Shown: positions 1 through 8,627 of the stretch, piece by piece | How positions within the stretch are numbered: the stretch's first letter is position 1 | How the letters are laid out: every line of letters starts with the position of its first letter | NCBI RefSeq assembly: GCF_013343235.1 | Contig: NZ_CP040094.1 | Span: forward strand, 3,968,501-4,032,500 | Direction: 5' to 3' | Origin: Nostoc sp. TCL240-02 | Lineage (GTDB): Bacteria > Cyanobacteriota > Cyanobacteriia > Cyanobacteriales > Nostocaceae | DNA: 64,000 nt | The notes under the pieces: generated by a model | Database searches by the model: none | The model's input: the letters and a program-made list of their open reading frames with translations, nothing else | What the model was told of the DNA's origin: nothing | Program-made: the position numbers and the translations under genes

Positions 1-632
1 GAGATAATCATTCTTTCTTGTTGATAGATGCTGCCCAATCTGTCGGTTTATTGCCTTTAAACTTGACAGAATTGGGTGTAGATTTTTATGCTTTCACTGG
101 TCACAAATGGTTATGTGGCCCTGCGGGTGCTGGTGGTTTGTATGTCCGGCCAGAAGCACGAGAAAGCCTGAAGCCGACGTTTATTGGCTTGAATGGCATT
201 GTTGTAGATAGTCAATCTCAGCCTGTGGACTGGCTTCCCGATGGGCGACGGTATGAAGTGTCTACATTAGCTTATCCGTTGTATGTTGGGTTAAAGGAAG
301 CGATCGCAATTCATCAGCAATGGGGAACTTCACAGGAACGTTACGAGCAAATTTGTCAAAACAGTGAGTATCTTTGGCAGTGCTTAGTAGAGTTACCCGA
401 TATTAAATGTTTGCGAACATCCCCACCCGAAAGCGGTATAGTCTCGTTCCAACTTGTAAATAATCAGCCTCAAGCTAATCTCAAGTTAGTACAATTTTTA
501 GACTCAGAAAACATATTAACTCGCACAATTGCCGATCCTAGCTGTATACGTGCCACCATCCATTATCTGACTTTAGAATCAGAAATCGACCAATTAGTTG
601 AGGCAATTCAAAGTTTTTGCAAGATTAGTTAA
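1..632 (+). CDS. Class V aminotransferase (PLP-dependent), 5' end outside the window
   Basis: The reading frame is already open at base 3 and continues to a stop at 630-632, so only the C-terminal ~209 residues are visible. The segment LLIDAAQSVG followed by FTGHKWLCGPAG is the signature of class V (cysteine desulfurase/isopenicillin-N-epimerase-like) aminotransferases; the Lys of GHKW is the expected Schiff-base lysine for pyridoxal phosphate. The C-terminal half has the small domain typical of the fold, ending at QSFCKIS. Cysteine desulfurase, selenocysteine lyase-like and epimerase-like members cannot be separated without the N-terminal half. The family call is secure, the substrate unknown. 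Confidence 0.88.
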   Translation, partial: DNHSFLLIDAAQSVGLLPLNLTELGVDFYAFTGHKWLCGPAGAGGLYVRPEARESLKPTFIGLNGIVVDSQSQPVDWLPDGRRYEVSTLAYPLYVGLKEAIAIHQQWGTSQERYEQICQNSEYLWQCLVELPDIKCLRTSPPESGIVSFQLVNNQPQANLKLVQFLDSENILTRTIADPSCIRATIHYLTLESEIDQLVEAIQSFCKIS

Positions 633-1092
633 AAATTAGGAGTTATGAGTTATCAGTCTAGTAATTACGATTTTAACTTCTAACTCCTAATACCAATTCT
701 TTGTGAGGTTACACCAAATTTTCTTTCTTCCTTTGTGTCCTTTGCGTTCTTCTCTAACGAGACGCTGCGCGAATGCGGTTCGTTGCTCATATAGTTTATA
801 CCAATTTAATGTGAGGTTGCAGATATCTCCATCCCCCTAAGTCTATGCCACGTGCTTCAAGTCGGGCATTGCCCGCACAACGCAGTGGCTCCCCTAAAAA
901 AGGGGGATTTTGATAGATGTTGTTCCGGTTCCACCCTTAATAAGGGGAGCCACTGCGGTCTTGGGGTCCTCCCCGCCGCAGGATGCACGAAGCGCTGTAG
1001 TGGAGCGACTGGCGTGGACTAGGGGGGATCGAATTCTATGCAGCTTCATACATAATTCGCATAACTCCTCACTACTACTTCCTAACTTTTAA
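633..1092. other. Gene-free spacer rich in short repeats
   Basis: No convincing gene. It holds two direct copies of a 21-bp unit starting ATACCAATT and ending GTGAGGTT (690-710 and 798-818), a dispersed repeat at 749-776, a CCCCT/AGGGG palindrome around 891-906, and GC-rich repeat text near 940-1020. A 60-codon open frame at 910-1092 consists of this repeat text and is not credible as a gene. Confidence 0.7.
749..776 (-). repeat. Short dispersed repeat, family C (spacer copy)
   Basis: On the minus strand the element reads GCATTCGCGCAGCGTCTC followed by GTTAGAGAAG. It matches, with a few changes, the copy inside the pentapeptide-protein gene at 49443-49473 (core GCCTCTCGTAGAGAAG). Small repeats of this kind are known to be scattered through Nostoc genomes. 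Confidence 0.6.
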
Positions 1093-2175
1093 ATGGAACG
1101 CCCAATCTTATACTTAGCCATCACTAACCACGGCTTTGGTCATGCTACCCGTATGGCTTCCGTCGCTGCAACAATTCAAAAATCATGTCCAGAAATTTTG
1201 CTAATTCTTGTTACCACTGCCCCGCGCTGGTTGCTAGAGTGCTATATAGAAGGCGATTTCATCTATCGTCCCCGTGCATTTGATTTGGGTGTGATGCAAA
1301 CCGATAGCTTGACAATGGATAAAGTAGCGACTTTAGAAAAGTTACTAGATATTAAAAAACATCAAAATTCGCTGATTGCCTCAGAAGTAAATTTTATCCG
1401 CCAAAATCGCGTTCATCTCATTTTGGCAGATATTCCCTTCCTGACTCCTGGGTTTGCCAAAGGTGCAAATATCCCTTGCTGGATGATGAGTAACTTTGGC
1501 TGGGACTTTATCTACCGAGATTGGGGAGGGGAATTTACAGCAGTTGCAGATTGGATTAGTGATTGGTACTCAAAGTGCGATCGCCTATTCCGTCTCCCTT
1601 TCCACGAACCGATGCAAGCTTTCAACAATATCACAGATGTCGGGCTAATAGGTGGTTCCCCCCATTACTCTGCTGATGATTTATGTTCTCTTTGGGGAAT
1701 AGCTGCACCTATCGAAAAAACTATTTTGTTGACCTTTGGCGGCTTGGGTTTGCAGCAAATTCCCTACGATAACCTGCGGCGATTTCCAGATTGGCAATTT
1801 ATTGTCTTTGATCAATCTGCGCCTAATTTACCTAATTTAGTAAAAATTAATGACCGTAAATACCGCCCAGTAGATTTTATGCCTATTTGTGGGCGAGTCG
1901 TCTCTAAACCTGGCTACAGTACTTTTGCTGAAGCTACACTTTTGGGAGTACCTATTGTTACTATTCCCCGTGAGGATTTTGCCGAAGCAACTTTTCTACT
2001 AGAAGGCATAAAAAATTATAACCAACATCAAATCATCACTCCATCTGAGTTTTTTCAAGGGACTTGGGATTTTCTGTATCAGTTACCCCAACTACCAAAG
2101 CAATCCCAGCTAATTGCTAAGGATGGTAATGATGCGATCGCTCATGCTATTATCAGCTATTTTCGCAGTCATTAA
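1093..2175 (+). CDS. GT-B-like glycosyltransferase (MurG/UGT-type fold), substrate unknown
   Basis: A 360-residue protein beginning MERPILYLAITNHGFGHATR; the NHGFGHATR loop resembles the glycine-rich acceptor-side loop of GT-B enzymes such as MurG and UDP-glycosyltransferases (GxGHxxR). Near the C terminus, residues ~275-300 read VSKPGYSTFAEATLLGVP, the usual nucleotide-sugar binding segment of that fold (KxGxxTxxEA..GxP). No signal peptide or membrane span is apparent, so it probably acts in the cytosol on a sugar-nucleotide donor. It is followed 84 bp later on the same strand by yjbQ. I infer a glycosyltransferase, but neither donor nor acceptor can be named. Confidence 0.72.
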   Translation: MERPILYLAITNHGFGHATRMASVAATIQKSCPEILLILVTTAPRWLLECYIEGDFIYRPRAFDLGVMQTDSLTMDKVATLEKLLDIKKHQNSLIASEVNFIRQNRVHLILADIPFLTPGFAKGANIPCWMMSNFGWDFIYRDWGGEFTAVADWISDWYSKCDRLFRLPFHEPMQAFNNITDVGLIGGSPHYSADDLCSLWGIAAPIEKTILLTFGGLGLQQIPYDNLRRFPDWQFIVFDQSAPNLPNLVKINDRKYRPVDFMPICGRVVSKPGYSTFAEATLLGVPIVTIPREDFAEATFLLEGIKNYNQHQIITPSEFFQGTWDFLYQLPQLPKQSQLIAKDGNDAIAHAIISYFRSH

Positions 2176-2259
2176 ACTTTACCTAACTTATAGTGGTGAA
2201 CAGACTGCTACTTACCTCAAAACTTGTTGTCAAAGGTACTTATCTCTCTCAAATTACAG

Positions 2260-2673
2260 ATGACTCACTACCAAAAGTTACTAAAAATTTCCACCACTGC
2301 CAAATCTTTTTACAACATCACCGCTAAAATTGAAACCGCAGTCACAGAATCGGGGGTTGAAACTGGTCTTTGTACTTTATTTTTGCGGCACACTTCAGCC
2401 AGTTTAGTTATTCAAGAAAATGCTGATCCTGATGTTCTTGTGGATTTAGCCAATTTTATGGCAAAACTCGTCCCAGAATCAGGCAAATATATCCACGATG
2501 CAGAAGGCCCCGATGATATGCCAGCACACATTCGTACTGCACTTACCCACACTTCTGAACATATCCCCATTAATCGAGGTCATCTAGTACTGGGAACTTG
2601 GCAGGGAATTTATATTTGGGAACATCGCCAGCACAGTCATTTAAGAGAATTGGTTATCCACATTTCTGGATAG
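2260..2673 (+). CDS. yjbQ: YjbQ-family protein (UPF0047; secondary thiamine-phosphate synthase-like)
   Basis: A 137-residue YjbQ/UPF0047 protein. Diagnostic segments are TLFLRHTSASLVIQENADPDV, with conserved His and Asn, and HIPINRGHLVLGTWQGIYIWEHR at the C-terminal side. The family is a small trimeric beta-sandwich; E. coli YjbQ can replace thiamine-phosphate synthase when overproduced, but the physiological role is unsettled. I chose ATG 2260 because homologues begin MTHYQKLL; an upstream TTG at 2224 would add 12 residues without family support. No clear Shine-Dalgarno sequence precedes either start. Confidence 0.88.
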   Translation: MTHYQKLLKISTTAKSFYNITAKIETAVTESGVETGLCTLFLRHTSASLVIQENADPDVLVDLANFMAKLVPESGKYIHDAEGPDDMPAHIRTALTHTSEHIPINRGHLVLGTWQGIYIWEHRQHSHLRELVIHISG

Positions 2674-2886
2674 CTGATTTTCAAGTTTGGTTTCAGCTTG
2701 AGTTTTGTAGAGTTCACATCAGATGGATGGACAGGTGAACCGAAAAGTTCTACAATCTGACTGATTGTGGTAAAGTTACCTATTGCCCAATCCACATAAG
2801 CATAGTAAAGATTTTCTAGCGATCCGGTTTGATTGCGAAAGCACTAAATTAATATAAGAAAGTCTTGAGTAAGGGGCAGCAAAAAA

Positions 2887-3009
2887 ATGGATGTAAAGCT
2901 GATTCTAGCTGGATTAACAGTTGTATTCACGCTTTCGTGCTTATTCTTTGGTACGAAAAACGGATTCTATGATTCAGATAACTATCACGGCAATGGTTCC
3001 GCACATTGA
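2887..3009 (+). CDS. 40-residue single-span membrane protein, possibly an NDH-1 small subunit
   Basis: ATG 2887 opens a 40-codon frame with AAGGGG at 2871-2876, a good ribosome-binding site at suitable spacing. The peptide starts MDVKLILAGLTVVFTLSCLF, one predicted transmembrane helix, and ends with a charged, glycine-rich tail YDSDNYHGNGSAH. Size and layout are those of cyanobacterial thylakoid-complex small subunits (PsbX, PetN, NdhP/NdhQ class). The HGNGSAH ending makes me think of NdhP, but that is from memory and unverified. The well-placed RBS and clean helix-plus-tail layout argue for a real gene; the function is a guess. Confidence 0.6.
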   Translation: MDVKLILAGLTVVFTLSCLFFGTKNGFYDSDNYHGNGSAH

Positions 3010-3316
3010 AATAAATCTGTAGAGGCTTGGGCAACTTTCCGTATGGTGAGTTTGCTAAGAGTGCTCAGAAGTTGCAAAGGTAAAACACACAAGAGGCAAA
3101 CTCCTTTAGCTCCTAGTTTGATGGCTTTTCGTTAGCCCACCTTTCCGAACCAGTGCGGGTTCGGCTGAGGCGTCCTCCCCAATCAAAAATCTGTATTCTC
3201 AGGGTGTAGGGGCGCACGCGAAAACTTACCCCTAAGTCACAAAACCAAAACTTGTGTAATGTAACTTTTGGCTTTTGGGATATGTCCATGATGATGAGGT
3301 TGGAGGGGAGGACATT
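3010..3316. other. Spacer with a small hairpin
   Basis: About 300 bp without a gene. It contains a CCGAACC/GGTTCGG hairpin at 3145-3164 embedded in GC-rich repeat text. The last bases carry the strong ribosome-binding site of the next gene. Confidence 0.55.
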
Positions 3317-4987
3317 ATGAGGGATAATCTGTCGGCATCTTCTAGCGTAGATGCTGCGGAAGTGGGTACTGAATTAGAATGTTTGCCCTATAGTGTCCAG
3401 CATCACGATGAGGGCGTGTGTTTATTGGTAAAGATGGGGCCACACCGCATCCTGTTAGACTGTGGTATGGAAGATATTTCATCGCTGGCTAAGGCGCTTA
3501 CTAAGTCGGAACGTGCATCTAATTCGCCCCTACCAGCAGATTTAGTTTTGATTAGTCACGCCCACCCAGATCACTCCAGAGGCTTGCTGGCACTACATAA
3601 AGCTTTTCCTAAGTTACCTATCTATGGTAGCGAAGTAACCAGCAAGTTACTGCCCCTGAATTGGCTAGATCAAGATGCTGAGGAAATTTCCAAATTTTGT
3701 CATGCTTTGCCGTTGCGATCGCCTGTGGAATTTCAAGATGGTTTAGTAGCAGAATTATTTCCCGCCGGACATCTACCAGGGGCAGTGGCCATTCTCCTTA
3801 CCTACACCACCAAGCAGCGTACTTACAAGCTATTATATACAGGGGATTTTTTCTTATCAAATTCTCGGTTGGTAGAAGGTTTGCGTTTAGAAGAACTGCG
3901 GGGCTTAGACTTGGATGTGCTGATCATTGAAGGTAGTTATGGCACATCCCGTCATCCTCACCGCCGCAACCAGGAAAATCAACTAGCAGAGCGAATTAAT
4001 CGGGCGATCGCTGACCATTGTTCTGTAATCCTTCCCACTCCTGCTCTAGGATTGGGTCAAGAGATGCTAATGCTGTTACGCTCTCATCACCACTTCACCG
4101 GAAGAGATTTAGATATCTGGGTGGATGGTGCTGTCGCTACTGGCTGCGATGCTTATCTAGAACTACTACCCCACCTACCCCCATCTGTGCAAAACTTCGC
4201 CCGCCATCAACCCTTATTTTGGGATGAACGGGTACGTCCTCGCGTGCGTCGTTTACAAGCAGAACATCGTCCCACAGTGGGTAAGTCACCTTGTATAGTC
4301 CTCACCGACTCTACGTCTGATTTAGGCAAACACTGCCAACTAGACACCGGCCCTTGGCTGATCCTGCTTCCAGAAAAAATTGATATAAAAGTTAATAAAG
4401 AATATTTAGCACCCACCACTGTTGAAAGCTATCTCTTAGCGCAACATAGTGATGGCCCTGGTACTACGCAGTTAATTCATAATTTGCGACCGCAGCACGT
4501 CATTTTTGTCCACGGTTCTCCTGCCTACTTAGCAGACCTGACTAGCTTGGAAGAGTTGCAAAACCGCTACCATATACATTCTCCGGCAGCTAACACCTTA
4601 GTAGAACTGCCTATCGGCGACACATTCTTGCAACCGGCAGCACCAGAGACTAACTACGAAGGTGAACTGACAGAGTTGGGAACAGTAATCACAATTACCC
4701 TACCCAATATGATTACTGCCGATCCGCGTTGGCGGCAATTTGCCGATACTGGTTTAATCGAAGCTCGTTGGCAAGGGGAAGAACTAGTCTTAAGGGGATT
4801 GTCTCAACGAGAACTTCTTAGCCAAAATAGCGATCGCTATATATGGACAGATGTCGACTGTTGTGGTAATTGCCGACATCAAAGGGGACAGAGGTGTTGG
4901 AACCCAGCTTCGCCGTTATATAACTTTAAGGTAACTCTCGAAGGTTACTGTCCTGCTTTTGAAGGTTTATCTAGTGCTGAGTCCTGA
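3317..4987 (+). CDS. Metallo-beta-lactamase-fold hydrolase with C-terminal cysteine cluster
   Basis: A 556-residue protein. Residues 79-86 read ISHAHPDH, the HxHxDH metal-binding motif of the MBL superfamily (His81, His83, Asp85, His86), with further candidate ligands in FPAGHLPGA and YTGDFFLS. The central region resembles the beta-CASP arrangement of RNA-processing nucleases, and HVIFVHGSP is a plausible late metal-ligand motif. The C terminus has a four-cysteine cluster (CCGNCRHQ...CWNP...YCPAF) not seen in ordinary MBL nucleases, possibly a metal-binding tail. ATG 3317 is preceded by GGAGGGGAGG at 3302-3311, an exceptionally good ribosome-binding site, so it is preferred over a TTG 42 bp upstream. 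RNase-type activity is possible but unproven. Confidence 0.82.
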   Translation: MRDNLSASSSVDAAEVGTELECLPYSVQHHDEGVCLLVKMGPHRILLDCGMEDISSLAKALTKSERASNSPLPADLVLISHAHPDHSRGLLALHKAFPKLPIYGSEVTSKLLPLNWLDQDAEEISKFCHALPLRSPVEFQDGLVAELFPAGHLPGAVAILLTYTTKQRTYKLLYTGDFFLSNSRLVEGLRLEELRGLDLDVLIIEGSYGTSRHPHRRNQENQLAERINRAIADHCSVILPTPALGLGQEMLMLLRSHHHFTGRDLDIWVDGAVATGCDAYLELLPHLPPSVQNFARHQPLFWDERVRPRVRRLQAEHRPTVGKSPCIVLTDSTSDLGKHCQLDTGPWLILLPEKIDIKVNKEYLAPTTVESYLLAQHSDGPGTTQLIHNLRPQHVIFVHGSPAYLADLTSLEELQNRYHIHSPAANTLVELPIGDTFLQPAAPETNYEGELTELGTVITITLPNMITADPRWRQFADTGLIEARWQGEELVLRGLSQRELLSQNSDRYIWTDVDCCGNCRHQRGQRCWNPASPLYNFKVTLEGYCPAFEGLSSAES

Positions 4988-5044
4988 GTTAGGATTTATG
5001 ACTTAGAACTCGGCACTAGGCAAAGCCAGTCGCTTTTCCCTTGA

Positions 5045-5083
5045 CGCTAGGCTCTCCCTTTGGGGTAAGGAGAGAGCCTAGCG
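5045..5083 (+). terminator. Hairpin downstream of the MBL gene
   Basis: A 12-bp perfect stem (CGCTAGGCTCTC at 5045-5056 pairing with GAGAGCCTAGCG at 5072-5083) with a 15-base loop, 58 bp after the stop. No U-tract follows, so it may be a repeat hairpin or mRNA-end stabiliser rather than a true intrinsic terminator. Confidence 0.45.
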
Positions 5084-5158
5084 AATAAGCTGGCAGAATC
5101 AGAAACCAGTCACCTCCAATGAGAAACCTGTTTTTAGTACTGGCTCCTCAACCACTGA

Positions 5159-5470
5159 TTATTCTGGATTCGAGTCAGTGTAACGGTTGTGGATGCGTTC
5201 AGCTTCGGGACAGTCTTCAGTCATCAGAGGTTCCACATTTCCGCGTGGCACTGAAGCCAGTTTTTGCGTTACAGCACCAATGCTCTCAAGGCGAACCATT
5301 TCTTCCCAAGAACAAACTTCGTCCTCTTCTTCTGTTTCATAGCGTAGGGTCACTAGATCTCCCTCTATGTCGATGATGCGGGCGCGTTCAATCCAGCGTT
5401 GCTGGTCCCGCAAGAAAACACATACCTCGCGCCCATCGCAACAGAGTTGATAAATCTTGCGGTGTAGCAT
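5159..5470 (-). CDS. DUF6679-type conserved cyanobacterial protein
   Basis: A 103-residue acidic soluble protein starting MLHRKIYQLCCDGREVCVFL, with RYETEEEDEVCSWEEMVRLE in the middle and a hydrophilic tail. I recognise it as a conserved cyanobacterial family of unknown function (DUF6679). The pattern of short beta-strands (REVCVFLRD, ARIIDIEGDLVTLRYE) suggests a small beta-barrel, SH3- or Tudor-like, but that is inference. It faces the MBL gene convergently and has no same-strand neighbour close by. Confidence 0.82.
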   Translation of the reverse strand: MLHRKIYQLCCDGREVCVFLRDQQRWIERARIIDIEGDLVTLRYETEEEDEVCSWEEMVRLESIGAVTQKLASVPRGNVEPLMTEDCPEAERIHNRYTDSNPE

Positions 5471-6073
5471 GTATTGTTTCTGCCTTTTTAAACAACGTAG
5501 TTAAACCTATCAAAATCTGGGTTCTACCCCATTACATTACACCTTTAGGAGGTTAATTTCACCGTTGAGAACAAGTAGGCTTTATTACCCAATCCCAAGA
5601 TTTGCTTGTAGTTGTCAAAATATTGGGAAATATTGGGTCATAAATCATGGGTTTCTCTGACAATGAATTCATCTCCTTCGGGCTGATTCTAAGGAACGTC
5701 TGCTTCATAGAAGTCAAACAATTCTAAACCTGTCCTAAGCAGGTTCATATTTCTTGGTGAGTCATTCTTACCATTATGTAATAAATAATACTCCAAAACA
5801 ATCGTTGATTGCGGTTGTTTAATCTGCCTGCTTTTACTCATTGGCATTACAGGGAAGTCCGGGGACTCGGCTTTACTTTTAACCCACTTGTATCTGATCT
5901 TAACTCATTCTCTTGCTGACCTTGATGGTTTTCAGCAACAACACCCAAATAGTTTTGAATTTTTAAGGTTTTTTGCCTGATGATGGGTAAGAAAAGGGCA
6001 AGAGAATGGAATACTGAGTGAGCATAAATACTTGCAACAAGCTTTTCTCGGTTCCTCTGGTTCTTTTGGAGGA
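5471..6073. other. Spacer without convincing genes
   Basis: About 600 bp. A 77-codon minus-strand frame at 5847-6080 overlaps the stop of the next gene, is compositionally nondescript and has no recognisable domain, so I do not call it. No clear promoter or repeat stands out. Confidence 0.5.
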
Positions 6074-6292
6074 TCAGCAAGATTTATGTGGTAGTGGAAA
6101 TTCTATAAGCAAGTTCGATGAGGATGCTTCTCGTTTAATTTTACCTGCACGAACTGCGTCATATAGGGCTGCAAGGTCTGGCAAATCCTCTGACTGATAG
6201 CATTTAGTAGCTAGCACTTGCTGGAGTAAACCCTCAGATTCAACACTAAGATATCCAGTTTGGAAAGCAGATTCAACGATTGTGCGAATCAT
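6074..6292 (-). CDS. Small conserved-looking protein of unknown function (72 aa)
   Basis: Begins MIRTIVESAFQTGYLSVESE and continues with two predicted helices (LLQQVLATKCYQSEDLPDLAALYDAVRAGKIK) and a short tail. The amphipathic pattern and normal codon use look like a real small protein; the helical LxALYDAxxxGxI segment recurs in many small Nostoc proteins. I cannot name a family. Upstream is a 250-bp AT-rich spacer. Confidence 0.55.
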   Translation of the reverse strand: MIRTIVESAFQTGYLSVESEGLLQQVLATKCYQSEDLPDLAALYDAVRAGKIKREASSSNLLIEFPLPHKSC

Positions 6293-6550
6293 CTTGGTTA
6301 GGACAGAGTAAACAATTTGTTACATCAAGTGTGGAACATTTTCTTCTGCAACTAGTTGATATGGAACATTAACATTATGTGATTATAATTACACGTACAC
6401 AGTGATCCGTATCACAGAAATGGTATTAAATATAAGATTTAGATGGGATTAATCGGGGTATACGGTGAGATTTTAATACCAATACATCCAGCATTAATCT
6501 TGGTAAGCTAAATACTTTGACAATATTAAAATGTAGTGAAACATAAGCAA

Positions 6551-7339
6551 TCAAGCAAAAAACTGGCGAAAATCTTCATCCTTTTGGCTTAATTGCACCC
6601 AGTCTAAGTTTAAGGACTGGAATTTTTGCACCAAGCGATCGCAAGCTGGACGTTCGGTAGCATAATGTCCGGCATCAATTAAAATAAGATTGAGATCGCG
6701 GCTTTCTTGAAACTGATGAAACTTACAGTCAGAAGTTAGATAAGCCTGGGCACCAGTTTTGGCGACGGCTGAAATGTAACCAGCCCCCGAACCACCCAAA
6801 ACAGCAACTCGTGAAATTATTTGCTGTAAGTCAGCAGTTGGGGAAAAAATCAAATTAGGGGGAGCAAGCCGGGTTTGAATAGCTGCGAGTAATTCCTGTA
6901 ATGTCAAAAATGGCTCTAGCAAACCAACACGACCATATCCTAATCCTGCTTGTGTTGGTACTATGGGAGTAACTTGCTTGAGTTCTAAAATTTGAGCTAA
7001 TACCTCAGCAGTACCATCTTGTACTTGGTCGAAATTGGTGTGGGCGCTGTAAATACCAATATTATGGCTAAAAGCTAACCGTACCATTTCTGCGATCGCT
7101 TCACCAGTGCATAAAGATTTGAGAGGATTAAAAATCAAGGGATGATGGGCGAATATCAAATTAGCATTTTCTGCGATCGCTTCTTGCATTACTGCCAAAG
7201 TCGGTGTCAAACAAACCAGTACCCGTGCTTTTTCCTGCAACACTCCTGGTTCAATCTGCCAGCCGCAATTATCCCAGCTTTCACACCAAGCGGGATTTGC
7301 CCATGCTTCAAACCAAGTAATTAAATCAGCAATTTTCAT
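6551..7339 (-). CDS. Nif3-like dinuclear metal-centre protein (GTP cyclohydrolase I type 2 homologue)
   Basis: A 262-residue Nif3/YqfO-family protein. Segments ESWDNCGWQIEPG, LIFAHHPLIF, YSAHTNFD and YLTSDCKFHQ carry the conserved His and Asp residues that bind two metal ions in this hexameric family; VAVLGGSGAGYI is the characteristic glycine-rich loop. Many members are labelled GTP cyclohydrolase I type 2, but the cellular role is unclear. ATG 7339 (MKIADLITWFE) matches the family start; a TTG at 7357 would add six residues. It follows the 7372-8121 gene by 32 bp on the same strand, so the two are probably co-transcribed. Confidence 0.9.
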   Translation of the reverse strand: MKIADLITWFEAWANPAWCESWDNCGWQIEPGVLQEKARVLVCLTPTLAVMQEAIAENANLIFAHHPLIFNPLKSLCTGEAIAEMVRLAFSHNIGIYSAHTNFDQVQDGTAEVLAQILELKQVTPIVPTQAGLGYGRVGLLEPFLTLQELLAAIQTRLAPPNLIFSPTADLQQIISRVAVLGGSGAGYISAVAKTGAQAYLTSDCKFHQFQESRDLNLILIDAGHYATERPACDRLVQKFQSLNLDWVQLSQKDEDFRQFFA

Positions 7340-7371
7340 AATTATTTTCTTCAGCAATTTTTAATTGCTAA

Positions 7372-8121
7372 TCAGTGTTTCTGTGGTTGAATATTTAATT
7401 TTAATGCTAATTCCTGGCGCATTTCTTGGAAAGGTTTGTTCCATGCTGGGCTAGCATTCCAGTTCCACACTGCTACTGGGATAAGTTGCTCCTCAGCTAG
7501 ATAAGTTAGTAGACGATATTCGTCTTCTGGTTCACGAGAAAAAGTGAAGGGATTCCGGTAGCCTGTATCACATAGTTTATAAGATACGACCTGACCATGA
7601 TTAATCCGTTGTACAAGTTCCTTACCTTTGGCGAGTAAATAATCCAAAAAAACTAGACTAAAAGGCTCTATGTATGCGCGTTTTCGGGGTTCTTTTTGTA
7701 CCCACCTCGCCCACTCAAACCCATACATAAAATCGTGAACATAACGAAAGCGAATTTCTGTTTTATTTCCGAACATTTCTATCAGAGAAACCATCTTTTC
7801 AGCAAAAATTTTGAGAAAAGTAATAGCGCCCTCATTTGCTACTAAAGCTTGCCTGAGCATACTACTAACTAGAAAATCAAAATCCCAAAATATATTTTCT
7901 GGGAAGTTTTCTAACTGGGTACATACTATGATTTCGAGAGTTTCCTGAAGATTTGTAAGAAGTTCAATATCAGTGTTTCGCTCAGTAATTACGTTTTCCA
8001 ACTCAGCAAAGCTAGTAATTAATTTCTTTTGGGGATTAAGTGATAATAAATTAATAGACTGTTGGGCAAGGATTTCATCAATATATTGAAAAGTATGAGT
8101 TGGTGTCAGTTCTCGCTTCAT
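7372..8121 (-). CDS. Conserved hypothetical protein (249 aa)
   Basis: A soluble, mostly helical protein with no signal peptide or membrane span. Recognisable internal landmarks are FRYVHDFMYGFEWARWV and a C-terminal block rich in Trp (VAVWNWNASPAWNKPFQEM), but I cannot assign a family. It lies 32 bp upstream of the Nif3-like gene and probably forms a two-gene operon with it. Codon use matches the neighbours, so I consider it a genuine gene. Confidence 0.65.
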   Translation of the reverse strand: MKRELTPTHTFQYIDEILAQQSINLLSLNPQKKLITSFAELENVITERNTDIELLTNLQETLEIIVCTQLENFPENIFWDFDFLVSSMLRQALVANEGAITFLKIFAEKMVSLIEMFGNKTEIRFRYVHDFMYGFEWARWVQKEPRKRAYIEPFSLVFLDYLLAKGKELVQRINHGQVVSYKLCDTGYRNPFTFSREPEDEYRLLTYLAEEQLIPVAVWNWNASPAWNKPFQEMRQELALKLNIQPQKH

Positions 8122-8627
8122 AGTAATTGAAATAACCCAAACAGCTTACACTAACTATTAGTGTATATCGAAATAAGGAAAATATTAAATAAGGAAAAAT
8201 AAACTTAACTTTAAACTTTACAAATTGACACTAATTGTTTAATATATTGTGTCTAATTAATTTCACATCAATAATTTTGCAATGAAAATCCTAGGATTAT
8301 TATTTGATTTCTGAAAAAATTAGGTATGAGGTGTGTTAGAATGGAGTGTGTAACGCACCATTATCGAGGGTTGGGTGCATTACTACGTATCTTTTCAGAA
8401 ATCAAGCAGGATTCCTGTATCACGACGAAATTTGTTTAATCTATATTACCGCGAGTTTATGAAATTATATCCAAAGGGTAGGTAGAATAACCAGAGTATG
8501 TGAACTACCCACACTGAATTGGAGTACACGCATTGTCTATTGATTTGAAAGCTACTGTAAATCGAATGATGACATACAGCCTCCAATGAGGTCATGGTGT
8601 ACATATCACATTTGATTCATAACTAAT
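8122..8627. other. Spacer between divergent genes with an inverted-repeat segment
   Basis: About 500 AT-rich bases separating the minus-strand operon from the GT4 gene, so promoters for both should lie here. Around 8350-8385 is repeat text with GTAACGCACC and GGGTGCATTAC in inverted orientation, a common intergenic palindrome type in Nostoc. No open frame of interest. Confidence 0.5.

Noticed and set aside
910..1092. 60-codon open frame before the glycosyltransferase
   Set aside because: It consists of GC-rich repeat and palindrome text, has no ribosome-binding site and no domain.
5847..6080. 77-codon minus-strand open frame
   Set aside because: Overlaps the end of a better-supported small gene, no domain, no ribosome-binding site.
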